From positions 9,649,366-9,713,365 of the forward strand of contig NC_088777.1 in assembly GCF_954871325.1 (NCBI RefSeq): a stretch of 64,000 bases of DNA. Reading direction: 5' to 3'. The DNA comes from Gordionus sp. m RMFG-2023 (Eukaryota > Nematomorpha > Gordioida > Chordodea > Parachordodidae). Below, piece by piece: positions 46,761-59,600 of the stretch; positions within the stretch are counted from its first letter, which is position 1; each line of letters opens with the position of its first letter. The notes under the pieces are model-generated. The model was not told the DNA's origin. It saw nothing but the letters and a program-made list of their open reading frames with translations, and did no database searches. The translations under genes and the position numbers were made by a program.

Positions 46761-49700
46761 AGAGATGTTTTTTTTGGCCTCAGAGGTGGTATATCATACT
46801 TTGTGCTAAGTTTTTAAAATATATAGGATTGGGCTCTTTTGGATTTTTGTCCGCTGTGCCCCAGTCTCTCCACTAGAGGATCTGATATAATTTTTTTTAA
46901 CAGACATAAATTTTAATTTAAAAAAATGTTTATATGAATTGATTTTCAAGAATATATATAACTCTTTTGAGCCAAAAAATCTATCCTCCGGTTACGGTTT
47001 GATTGTTTGACAAAAAAATATCTCATATCTTAATGGAAATAGTTAATATGAAACTTTATATCCGTATCATTATTACTACTAGGCATCAATTTCAGCCCAT
47101 TTATATTAGTGGAATTTAATATAAATAAAGAAATAAGGAAAATTAACTTTCCCACGCTCCTCCAATCATCACTCCAATAATAAAATTTATTTTGAGTTGC
47201 ATACTTGTACCTAATGGTCAACTAGAGATTTCTAATAGTGTTGTTAAACGGCTAGATTTTTAACTAATATTTTAGCCAAAATATTATGCAAACAGTGATT
47301 TTTCACATAGATGATAAAAAGATTTGGATATATATTGATGAAATTTCAAAGCTTACGCAATATTATTTTGGCTAAAAATATTAATTTAAAATCTGCTGTA
47401 CCAAGGCCTTTAACAACACTAGTTTCCTATTTGTTATAATTCTACCTGTTTCATAGCTTAAGATCTAAAAATATGGGAAGTATCCTTTAAAAAAGTATGA
47501 ACACATCCAAATCTGATTGGTATTTTGAAATTATTTACGTTTACTAGTAACTAGTTTTTTTTGGCGAAAATGTATAAGTTACTTGACTTTATTAAATATA
47601 ATATGTTATTTATAAAAATAGTTGTATGCCCACCATTCCGTCGTCGCCTATTCTGTCGAAGACGTGTGATAAATGGATGCCTTGTATGTATATAGTGTAG
47701 TGTAAGGATAATATTCAAAAAATTTCTTTGTAATAATTCAACTATTTTTTAAATAAAATAAATATAGCTTGATGATCACAGACAAAATATTGGAGAATAA
47801 GAGCATTCAATTCTTTTTTTAGGAATTCACCACCAAGCTATTTTAATAATCAATAAATCTAAATCTTTGATAAAAATTATGTTATATTTTAGACTGTTTA
47901 ACTAATTTATTTTAATGGATATTTTAAAAATTTTCGTTAATGTGTTCAAAAATTAAATTCGTTTTCAAAATTTTATTGAAAAATAAGAAATAAATATGTC
48001 GAAAATGTAGAGAAAATTTTAAAAATTTAACTTTATTTTATTAAAATTTTACAAATTCTGAAAGTTTTGAAACTTTGAATATATATAGATTTTAGACCCA
48101 TTGTAAATAAAAAATTTTTAATTAAATTGCAAATCTAGTACAAATTAGACCTATCATAAATACGTGTTATATTTCCTTGCTGATACTTTAAAATAAACAA
48201 TAATGCCGCTATTTTAATTACAAAAATAATGATAGGTCCGTGAATGCTTGGTTACCATTTATCTTTTAAGCATTACAAATTATAGAGGCCATTCTGATTT
48301 AAATTAAAATCGTTTTATATAGCTTAAATATTGTTCCCACTTTAATCCACAATTTAACAGATTTAAAAAAAAGTGTCAATATTTACCAAAATTTTAGAAT
48401 TCCTAAGGAAAATACTCCCCCCCCCCTCCTTGGATACACCTATGGACTTCAGCTCTAAGAAGCTTATTTGATCGTGGATTATAATTATATATAATATTTT
48501 TATAATTAAATATTTACTTAAACATAATATAATATAATACATGGGTATATAGGCCACTTAGACTTAATTTAAGGATTTTAGTGTAAAAGTCGACCAATGT
48601 ATTTAATGGTCTTTATTTAATTTCTTTTTTTTTTGCTTGAATAATTAATATAAATTATAAATAGGAATCAAAAAGAACATAGTATAAAATCAAAAAAAAT
48701 GGCCTTCATGATAATTTTTTTGTGTAGTGAAACAATATAAAATTTTAAGGTTATTGTCAATTTTTTGGTTATATAATGTAGATTAATAGGAATGGAATTA
48801 ATAGAATGTAAAATGTAAACAATGTCCAAGTCATTTTATGTAAAATTTATTTGCAATGAAAAAAAATATATAACATATTTATATTTCTTATTTTAACGAT
48901 TTTTTTATTTGACTCTCTTTAACAATCATCTATTTTCAAAATTTCGGTCTAAAAGATGTGTTTATCTCCAAAAATAGTTTTCCTAGACTAAACAAAATTT
49001 CTACAGGAGGACTTAATATAGGTATGAAATAATGTTTAATAAACAATAAATCTAACTTCGGGAAATCATATAGAGAAATATAACTAATGATGAAAATAAT
49101 TAACATATAAAAGTAATTGGTTACTTTTGTCACTAAATTTATGAAAACAAAATTCACCTACTTTTATATATAATTTCTAATCCAATTTTAAACTTAACTT
49201 TTATCTTGGAATTCACAAATTACCACCTTGTAATTTTTTCACTTTTTTTTATGATCTTAATTATATTACTCCTTAGGGCATGTTGAATTTTCAATAATAT
49301 AACCTTTCTTTAAAAATATATTTAATATAGTATATGAAGATAATTATCGATATTATTGATAAATTACAAAACAATTATAAAAATATTTATTGGGAACTAA
49401 TTAATAAATTAAACCAATTATCTGTAATCTAGATACGTTTTTAGACGATTTATTTGTATCTATGTTATAGATCAGTTTCGAGATATTTAATATTATTATA
49501 ATTCGTTTACCTTTTATATGATAATTATTTTGGCTTAACTGGTTAACAATATTATTTAAATATTGACTTAAATGTTATTATTTTGAGCACTTTTCAATAT
49601 TCCACAAGTGCTTTTTATTTATTACTTATTTTATTTTAAGAATAAGACGTAACTTGAAATGTTATTCAAATATCTTATTTTATAAATTGTTCATTTTATA

Positions 49701-50131
49701 TTATATTATTAAATAATGATTTTAATTTGTTATATAAAGAAAAGTTCCTAGAAATAAAACATGTATATACTTATTTTTCAAATTTAATTAAATATAATTA
49801 TATTTCTTTAAGGTACTACCATTTCTACAATCTAAATCCATTTTTAAGCGATTATTAACCTTTCTGTTATAACCGCAGCGTTCTATCCTTTGATTACTAT
49901 AAGGTTCTAACTCCATCCATTTCACTCGATATTACAGAACAATTTTTCAAAATTATTAGTATTTAAATGGAGCCATTAATACTTAAAGTTTTATTAAAAA
50001 ATTATTTAATAAATGTAAAGTCCAGAATTAATTTCAAACATTAATTTTGCGATCCGAGTTAGAGGGGATAAAAAAAAGAAGATCATATCTGTTTAATTCT
50101 ATTTTATTAAAATGAGCAACGTTGAAAGCTA

Positions 50132-52239
50132 CAGCCTCGTGGCCATTTTTTATAGCGACCTCATTTATATGGGGGCTCCGTCCACATACCCCCATTTTGC
50201 GGGCCTTCGGCCCACTTTTGCCCGGTCTTCGACCGGGTTCCCTTAAATGGCTTCTTTGATATACATGATTTTTGTTACTTCCTAATTTTTGAAAATAAGT
50301 TCAAACGATTTAAATTTTTAGTAAAAAAAAGAATAGTATATTATACGATAATCATATATTTTATTTTTTAAAAATGCACATCTAAAATCATATTTATTAC
50401 CTATATAAAATAATATTCATTGAAAATATATAATTTATATTAGATTTACAACTATATTGCAAAAATCATACATCACATGTTAAATATAAAAAAATGCATA
50501 CTCAATATATTAAATCAATTAATTATAAATATAAAATTATTGTAGTTATACAATATTACAGAGAATAAAATTGCTGCACTTTTATAAAATCAGCACCGAT
50601 CATATTGTAAATTATATTAATAAGATTCTAATAAAAGAATTAAGATAATATATAATTTTTACGTTAATAAATCTCTCATTAACTTTGAACCTTTGCGCAA
50701 ATATAAAGGAATATCTTCTAGTTCAATCTATGCTAATAGTTCTCGTTCAACTGACATCATTAAAAACGCTTTAATTTTTCTTGGACAATATTAGCTCTCA
50801 GCTTTTTATAATTTTTAATTTACTAAATGCTTTCTCGCAATTAACCTGCGTAAATGATAAAGTTAAAATGTATTCATATGCTAAAAATAAATTAGTGTCA
50901 CTTGTATGCATATTGTATCTTTAAGAATTTCATAAACGCATATTAAACACTTGTTACATTTGTTATCACACTCAGATTTATTATCATATTGTAATATTCC
51001 AACTCTTCTTTTGACTCCTCACTTGTACATACGATATTATCGTCTGTTTCATTTAATTCTGCTACCAAATGTTCGAATACACTGGCAAATGAACATAATT
51101 CGTTATGAAATTTAACACTCAATATATATGCCAATTGTGCCAGTTTTTCTAAGGCCTTTTCAGAAATACCTTTACTATTCATTTCATCAAAATGTCTTGG
51201 ATGCAAATATTGCACATTCAAGATAAGCCCTCAATTCGCAGAAAATAATTCCGACAAGCTGTTTATAATTTGATCAATTATAGAACGAAATAGTTTAAAC
51301 CAATAAAAGTCAATCGATTCTTGAGGACGTTCATCTTGGCATTTGTCACTATATATTCTCTTCCTATTCGATCTTTTTATTTAGCATTTTGTATTCAGAT
51401 ACTTTCCGGGAGCTATAAATATGAAAATGCTTCATTTAAATTAGAAGCCATTTTATTGCTTTATTTTGAATCGATGTAATAATCGATGATACAGAAGATT
51501 TAGCATCTTCTTTCATTTTCCATGCTGACAAAGTACCTAATCTTTTAGTTTGAAAATATGACAGTGGCCCCATTATTTTAAAAATTTGCAAATTTATTAT
51601 AGCTGTACATAGAGTTTAAATTTACATAAATCATCAAGTTTTTGTCTCAAATTATTTATTATAAATTGAAGTGCCTTTATTGTTATTGGGAGCAAGCTCT
51701 CTTTTATATCCATCTAAGGGCTTTCACGTGCCCACCACCTTATCTCACCTATTTTTTGCAGCCTTCTCAACTTATTTTGGCCAGATAAATTATTCTGTTT
51801 CACCCAAGCATCTATCCTTTTATCTGATTCACCGACCTGGTATTTGATCAATGAATTAAGAACAAAAAAATGTTGGCTATATTATTTCTACAATAAATAC
51901 TTAGTTTTCACTCTATTCAAACGGAAGCGTTTTCACTTCATTTGAAAAAAAACAAAGAAAAGAACGTGGTAATAATGTGTAGCGTCAAGCGATGTTATGA
52001 TATATTATGCATTAAAATATAGTATACGACATGACAATTCTCAAGGAATGTGATATTCAAATCATAGAGATATCATTAAAAATAAATAAATGATAAGAGA
52101 AAATAATGTGAACATAATAATATTTTTTTCTGATCGGCCTCTATTTTGATATTTCCCACTGATCGGCCTCAAAAATCGGCATTTTCTCGCGGCCTCGTGG
52201 GCAAAATGCCCACCTGGTCTTATGGCCAGTCCGCCCCTG
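50132..52239 (-). mobile_element. hAT transposon (ZMYM/DUF4371-like) inserted in unit 3
   Basis: The right end reads inward as caggggcggactggccat, a classic hAT terminus; the left end is cagcctcgtggccat. Units 1 and 2 give the empty site gcaacgtt-catactga-aagtg. Here 8 bases (gaaagcta, diverged) precede and gatactga follows the element, the spacing of an 8-bp target duplication. Minus-strand coding remains include 51221-50943 (YLHPRHFDEMNSKGISEKAL, then A-Q-L-A-Y-I-L) and, nearer 50880-50780, L-A-Y-E-Y-I-L-T-L-S-F-T-Q-V-N-C-E-K-A-F of the dimerisation domain. The coding part is broken and partial. Confidence 0.85.
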
Positions 52240-52353
52240 GATACTGAAAGTGAAATTGAAGAAATAAATTTGACTGAAAATGCTATAGAGCTAGAAGTAG
52301 ATTCAGATTTCAGTTCCGGCTAATTAAGATAAGATGTTTATAATTTATTTTAG

Positions 52354-52545
52354 GCAGAGTGCTATCTGGAAGAGCCCCTACATACCCTGCATTTAACCTT
52401 ATTCAATGTGAGGTCTTTCGAAAGGAAGGAACGAACAACTAGACGAAGAAGATGGAAAGTCTTTCAAAATATCTTCCAGAATCAAAAACAAAATAAAAGC
52501 AATAAATTATTATTTGTTTTATCTTTGTTCTATTATATTAAATAA
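52354..52545 (+). CDS. Possible terminal exon of an unidentified gene at the array edge
   Basis: After a good acceptor (aatttattttag) a frame stays open for 63 codons to a TAA. It begins A-E-C-Y-L-E-E-P-L-H-T-L and contains a strongly basic block FERKERTTRRRRWKVFQNIF. Base composition is less AT-rich than its surroundings. The first six bases (gcagag) are shared with the unit ends at about 32340 and 41198, where the array continues instead, so the duplication junction falls inside this exon. No family is recognised. Confidence 0.35.
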   Translation, partial: AECYLEEPLHTLHLTLFNVRSFERKERTTRRRRWKVFQNIFQNQKQNKSNKLLFVLSLFYYIK

Positions 52546-53663
52546 TGTTATAAAAATAATTTAATGCCTGTGATATAATTCCAAAAAAAATACATGTAAA
52601 TTGTTAGAGAAGATATTATCATTTACATATTTTTTTAGTAAAAGGCTAATAAAGTTAGTTTAAGTATAAAAAAAATTGTTATTGGCACTACATTTCTAGT
52701 ATTTTTTTAAAAGTATTTGTATTTATATTCAAATACTTTTTATTGAAATGTAATTATAATTATATTCGAACACATTTTTTTTGAAAATTTGCCCAACCCT
52801 GAACTTGAAACCCTATAAAAACTAGTAAATGTTAGAATAAATCTATTAGAGATTAGCAGATCCAAACCTCCCGGCGAAAATTTTAAAATAGGAGTTTCGT
52901 CCCACAATATATTTTTATGAAAGGAAATGAGGACATAAATTTGTCTAAAATTCTAATATTTATAAAAAAAAATGCGAAATTCTCTCGTGCTTTTGGGCCA
53001 TGCCAACCTCTTAAATCTATAATAATATTCGCTTTTATTCCATCTTAATTGGCAAATTCAAACGATGTCTTTTTTCAAATTCATAAGAAGGTAAGGCCAA
53101 TCCTAAAGGAGACCATATATCAAAAATGGTCAATGATTTTAATTTATGTAAAAAAAAATCTTTAAATTTTATTCTTTAAAAAAGTTATTCAAGTTTTATC
53201 TACAAATAAACATTTTTAAAAAATTGTAATAATATACATGAATGATAATATATTAAGGATGATAAAGAAAAATATGTTTTTTTTCTAATAAGTAGGCACA
53301 GATAAAGAAAGAATTAGTACATCACATCAAGACATTATTTACAATTATTCAAAAATTGTAAGTTTTTTGGGGAAACGTATAGGGGCAGTAGCAATGTCTA
53401 GAATATTGTGTAAAATAGTAAGGCATAAAAAAAACTATAGAAAATAACATAATGAGTTGCTAAAATTATATATTATAAAATCTTAAATTAAAATATTTCA
53501 TTTAGGGAGGTAGGTTAGGATTCTAATTTTTTATAAATTGAAGATATCAAGATGTCGCGATTTTCTATAATAGCAGTGTGCGTTTATAATTAAAGGATTT
53601 TTACACCAAAATTTGTCTAGATTAAGGTAATTAAATGGGGGTGGCAAAATTTATTATATGATG
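52546..53663. other. AT-rich sequence between the array and PHF12
   Basis: No supported gene. It probably contains the 3' UTR of the minus-strand PHF12 gene at its right end. Confidence 0.5.
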
Positions 53664-56600
53664 CTAAGTGTATAAAAAGTGTATACAACCACATTTAATA
53701 ATATCCCCACTTTGTAGGTCAGTGGGAAAACCATTCGAGGAAAGGGCTAAGATTTTTTGATTTGTAGCAAAACTGTCGGTAGTAAATTCTGCCGTGATAG
53801 AACTGTAATCCTTTTCGAGATCTAAACAATAACAAGACGGTCCAAGCCCCTGTTCTAAAAAACTGAGAGTCTTGGTGTGATTATCATTGAAGTTTGTGTG
53901 AGTTGAATTTGAAAAGTTGACAGAAGCTTTGATTAAAGTGGTCCCGTAAGGGCTAAGATTGAGTAATTGATGAGTATTCAAGATCTATATTAGTGTTAAC
54001 GAAAAAAAGAAGAAGATAAATAAATTTATTAATCATTTTAAGAATAGGATTTACTTAGATAATATTTATTTAATAAAATCAAATAATTATAAAGAGGAGT
54101 TTAAAACAGAAATCGGAAAAAATTTAGGAAAACCCTTAACATTTTTTAGGTGCCTGAGCAGAGGTTGATTTAAATGAACCGGTTTCAATAAAGGTGGAAT
54201 AAAAAGCCACTTACAAATTTTTTTAAAATTAGGATTTACAAACTCTGATTTTGAGAAAGAATAATAATTTTTTTTTACTTGATCATATAAAATGCAACAA
54301 TGCCTGGTGGATATAAATTTACATGTTTTAAAGGTCGATGCATTGAGATTATTTTCCTGACCTATGTTTCAAAATAAAATTTATAATAGTATTATAATTG
54401 AAGGTATTCAAGTCCCAAGGTTCCTTTTTAATTGTTCTACACTTTAAACAAACTTTAATTGTGGTGATTTGTGTATTTTATGCTAAATATTATCAAATGT
54501 TTTCTTAATTCGTTAAAAAAAATTTTGTCAAAATGAGTGGCAATATCTTAAAAATGTTTATGATAGCAATTGAAACCTGAACCAATGAGAAAATACTCTT
54601 GATCAAGGATAACATTCGATTTATGTTTGAATGGCATAGATTCTAGGCAGTGTTTTTTAAAAAAAATACTTCATTAAAATATAAAATGATAAATTTTCGA
54701 TATATAATTTTTATATTTAAAATTTGGATTTCGATCCACTTTTAAACAATAAACCTCTGTAAGTAAACTTCTACCCCAAATTTTTTTTAATTCCTTAACG
54801 AAAAATGGATTTTAAATATGAAAACTTGAAATCTAGGGTTTTAATAAACCTAAAAAATGTGATATGAGGTTTTGAGCCATATATAGTTTTTATAACCGCA
54901 TGTCATCTTTCAGGCAGATAATGTCCTTTTCAGGCGTTAATTTAGATGAGAGGAGAACATTATGTTTTTGAAAAAGGACTCTATTATTTAAAAAAAGAAA
55001 GATTTTCACAAACTTTGATTGTCTGATTCTTCCTCCCGTAATACATCTCCATTCCAACCATGGTAAATATTTTCGACATGATTTACGAAATTCCCTTTAT
55101 CAGCTTCTATAACCGATTCTTTGGCCACATTTTTGGAATCGTCGTTACAGTTATTATAGGCAATTTTTTTCATTGTAATTTGATTCTCCGGAACATCAAA
55201 CGTAGTAAAATCTATCCTGTCTTCTCTGTAACCATTAGTAATTTGTCCAATATCCCCGTTCAAAAGTCTGAAAGCTCCACCCTCTACGTCACTAGGGTTT
55301 AAATCGCCTAGAGGAAGACGAGGATTAACGTTCATAGGGGGTAGGTTATCGTAAATAATGTGATTTGTTTTTTGGGGGAGGTTAAGTCGCGGAATTTTGG
55401 CGAAAATTTTTTTATCAGCGAAATTTAAAGTATTCGGTTTAGTCGGTCGAATATCGGAGTGTGAATCGATGCAGTTAACAACAGTAAGATTTTCGTGTCG
55501 ATTAGACATATTTGCGAGTTTACCGGTCAACCTAACATGTTCGTAACGTGATTCATTGACTAACAACGTAGGGCTAAAACAATGCAATGGATCGATGATC
55601 TTTGACGAAGTTGGCAGAATTGAAGATTTAGGTTTAAGATCATCTAAAAGCTTGTGAATCAAGAGTGTTAGGCTATTTGCCGAGTGCGTTGAATTGGAAT
55701 TGATTGGATGGGAAGGGGTAGAAGGTTCGTATTTGTGGTGTAAGGATAAGAGAGAAGAGATAAACTAACGAGTTTTTTTTTAATTTAAAATAAAGGATTA
55801 TTTAAAGAGAATATTCAAATATTTTCATCAATCAATTGGTTATATTTAAGGAATAAGGAATGAATATACCAAATTATTGGAAGAAGAATAAGATATTATT
55901 CAAACTTGATAATTTAAAAAAAAAATTATATGTAAAAAAAACTTGTTCTTGATCAGAAGTCAATCTATCAGTAGACCTTCCGTCATCGAGTAAAATATTC
56001 GGGATTTTCGAATCGAATTCAGTATTTATGGAACAACTTTTAGCGGCTTCTTCCATATCGTAGTCCGTCGTATATTCTGAATTCGTGATAGGTGATCTAA
56101 CAGAAGTTTTCTTTATATTTTGAGGAGTAGGAGACGGGTGAGAGTGAATATTTTTATCTATTCTTTCGTACAAATCTTCTATATCTTTGGGTATCTAGAA
56201 AGATTTGTAGATAAAAAAAAATATAAATTATAAACCTAACATTGTGTTAAAAAAGATATCGCCTGTTTTTGAATATTATCACAGTCAATTTTTTTTTAAA
56301 GTGAGATATTGACCATATAAAGTTACATTGACCGATAATTGTTTATTTCAATCTTAAATATAGGGTATTCATAACATGAAACAAAAATGTTTTAATAATA
56401 AAATAACCAACCTTATAAAATTTATTTTATAATACTACCCTAAAAAATATTAGAATGCTGGTCTTATAAAAAATTCAGCAATATAATATATATATATCCT
56501 ATAATGAACTATTCAAAAATTTTAGTTTTATTAATTAATATTGATTAAAAATATGAGATATTTAGAAAAAAATGGAAAAAAAACATAATAAACATCTTTT

Positions 56601-59600
56601 TTCAATTATAAAAAATGGTTTGCTAAATCTCAGCCATAAAGAATTAATAATGATCTAATGAATTTGAATATTTGAGGTCTTATTCTAACCCATTTGAATA
56701 AAAGAAACTTAAAAAGGCTATAAATTGATTAAATTATAATATAATTTTTTATAAAAACAAGGCAGACGATATAATTTTTAATAGGATAGACTCCTGGTGG
56801 GTGATGAAATACGAAGTGCAATTTCTGGCGTGATAATGAATGGATGAATTAATATGACAATCTTAGTAGTTGGTGGATATCTATACATAGGTAACATTAT
56901 GACTATCTTTTACTTTTATTTTATAAAAATTAAAATTTTACAATAATACTAATTATGACTTTATTTTTTTAAAGAAACTAATAATTATTTTTTAATTTGA
57001 AATTTATTATAGTCTAAGAATCAAGGGTGGCCCGATTAACAATGACGTGGGGTAGAATATATGATATCAAGAATAGTTCCACGAATATTCATCAATATTT
57101 CAGAAATTTTTGCCATAGAGATCCCATTTTAAGATTTAAATTATTAGATTCCAATGAGTAAAAAAAAACAACACCATATTTAATCAAAGTACAATTTTTA
57201 ACAATATTTTAAGGACAAAAAATTTAAGGGGACAAATATTAAACATGAACAGAAGATACAAACATTTAACTTATCTAAAAAAATTAGTTAATTCAAGCAC
57301 GGACTATCAATTGGATTCGCGAGGGTTGAATGTCGTTCATTTTGATTTTCATACTATCAAAACTTAAATATCTTCAATAATTATTTATAAGACTTATTGA
57401 TTTTACCCTTTATATATCAAGGCATGTAAGCCTCCATAAGATTTCTAATTACGGCTTCATTACATTATGATAATTTATGACTATCGGCCTATATAAAATC
57501 AATATATCCCTAGTAAAATAAATATATAATATTTATTCTCTTCTTACAAAAGCTCTAGGCCTCAGTCGAACAGCTAATTTTCGGTTGAAAAGAGGGTACT
57601 TGGTATTAACTTTCCGCAGAAATTTCTGTTTAAAAGCGAAGGAACCACTTAACTCGGCTCCGGAATTTCTATTAAAAGCGGAATCCGATATCATGTCCCA
57701 AATTTTGATTCGATCAGTCAAAGAATTGCTGTCCTTCCAATATTTTTTTTCCTTTGCAAAAAATAATTTTATTTTTTGATGTACTGCGCATAAATTGAAA
57801 AACGAAATAATAAAGAAAATATGTTATATTTTTTCCAAAAAGAAATCATCAATCAGCTTTCGTTTATAAAATCGCCGGCGAAACTGTAACATTTAACATT
57901 TTTAAAAAATAATGTTTATTTACATAAATTAATGGAAATATAATAGGTACCCGGTTTCATTCATTCGTTATAATAATTTTGAAGCCATAAAAATCTGTTA
58001 GTGTATGGGTAACAAAAATGGCGTTCTACCTGCTGATTTGTATTGATACATATTTAAATGAACGAATTGATCATATCTCATTGGCGTAAATAAGCTCATC
58101 GAGAGTATCATCTCTGTATCACATTGTCAAAAATTCGTGCATCTTAATCGGAGTTAGGAACCTGGACTAAAAGGGGTTCTGGTTCTGATTTCAAATATTT
58201 TTGAAAAAAATTCAAAAAGTATGTTCAGGTCCTAATCGCTGAGTAATTAAAAGAGAATTATCAGCGAGATCCCAGGATATATTAAAAAAATCGGGCTTAG
58301 TTTCAGAAATAGGATTTGGAATATTTTAGACGCGGGGTTTAAGAACTCACGAGCAAATGTTCTGGGTGATTGGGGCACATCCATTGAACGTTGGGCGGAA
58401 CGTAGGTCAGAGGGGGCTCCAGACAATCCATGTGAAATAATAGAGGACAGTAATCGCATTGCAACAGCATCTGTTTGGCGCAGCTCCTTGTAAATTTAAA
58501 AAATAAATTTCGTATTTAATTAATTTTTTTTTAAAAAAATTTGTATTCGTAAATTGGGTTTTTTGGCGCACAACAAGTCTAGACATTGAATATTCATAAA
58601 CAAAATTTTATAAGTTTCTTTTTGTAATGAATTATTTTACAAAATAATAGGCTTAATGGTAAGGGAGATTTTTATTTAAAAATTTTCACATTGGGTTAAG
58701 GGTCATATCAAGGGATTCTGGTTGAGATGCAAAAATATTCGAATATTGTTTAGTTTCAGCAAAAATCATTTAATAGTAAACGCGTGTTGCGTTAATTAAC
58801 ACAACGTTATTACAACTGCAGTTATAAAAACTAATTTAAGATAGAGCTATAGAGATAATTATTTTATATAATATTTATGAAAAATCAATCATATACATTT
58901 TTATCGAATTCACCATTATTATTATAATCCTATCGCATATTTATTTATCTACTCATCGCAAACATAGGTTTTTCAAATTTCCTCATAGCGTTATCATCGT
59001 AACGCTTCATATTTATAAATTTATACCTAATTATTGGCTTTATTTTGTAATAACGCTACGTTAAACCGCGTTTACTATAAATGCGGCCTTATTCTTTTTT
59101 TTCCTTTGAAATGATCTATTTCCAAGTTTAAGAATATTTATATTCTATTTTAAATAAAGGCCGATTTTTAAAAATAAAATGAATGAAATATCGGCCCAAT
59201 CCGATAAAAAATAAAAAGAAACCGAAATACTATTTTTTTTACAACAAGAAAATAATTTTAAAATATTAAACATAGGGCACAAAAAAGCCCATATTTTATA
59301 AGTTTATATTTGCCATTTTTTGGATAGAAAATATTGACTTTTATATGACATTGGTTAAAAGATGGATGGTAAATAAAAAACAGTAAAATATCGAATCCGT
59401 TTTGTATACATATCCGGTCAAAAAAATTTGGGGATCGGCACAGCCCTAAATTTGGGAATTGAACAAGTAATTTATCAATTTCAATCATTTCTTTTTTTAA
59501 GTTCAGGAGGGGTGAGGGGGGAGAGTTAAAATGGTTTGGCCGGTTCGCTGTGGTCATCAGGATCAACATCTTATAGATAAACAAGTGAGATATAAATGTT

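Larger units (their letters stand above)
41820..47701 (+). pseudogene. Antistasin-like gene, unit 3, looks broken
   Basis: All three exon positions are recognisable: a signal-peptide exon (41820-41953), an antistasin-type exon (43569-43649, with CAPVSQCLFPCNLNIIQGCP then V-C-S-C, 81 nt, still symmetric) and a second cysteine exon (47622-47701, beginning V-C-P-P-F-R-R-R). Splice sites are largely kept. As a whole the copy does not hold an open reading frame and appears inactive, with at least two breaks. It is younger in appearance than the surrounding hAT remains, since the exons still align closely with units 1 and 2. Confidence 0.6.
41199..52359 (+). repeat. Tandem array unit 3 (about 11.2 kb)
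   Basis: The third unit's landmarks are: signal exon 41820, antistasin-like exon 43569, cysteine exon 47622, and the gcaacgtt block split by the 2.1-kb hAT at 50132-52239. About 43805-46785 is a replacement/insertion holding structured-RNA copy B, a hAT remnant and a GC-rich palindromic segment. Unit homology ends at gcagag (52359), beyond which the sequence is unique. Confidence 0.88.

Noticed and set aside
58247-58459. 70-codon minus-strand frame over the PHF12 PHD2 exon
   Set aside because: It is a shifted frame; the true frame at 58486-58351 encodes the second PHD finger.
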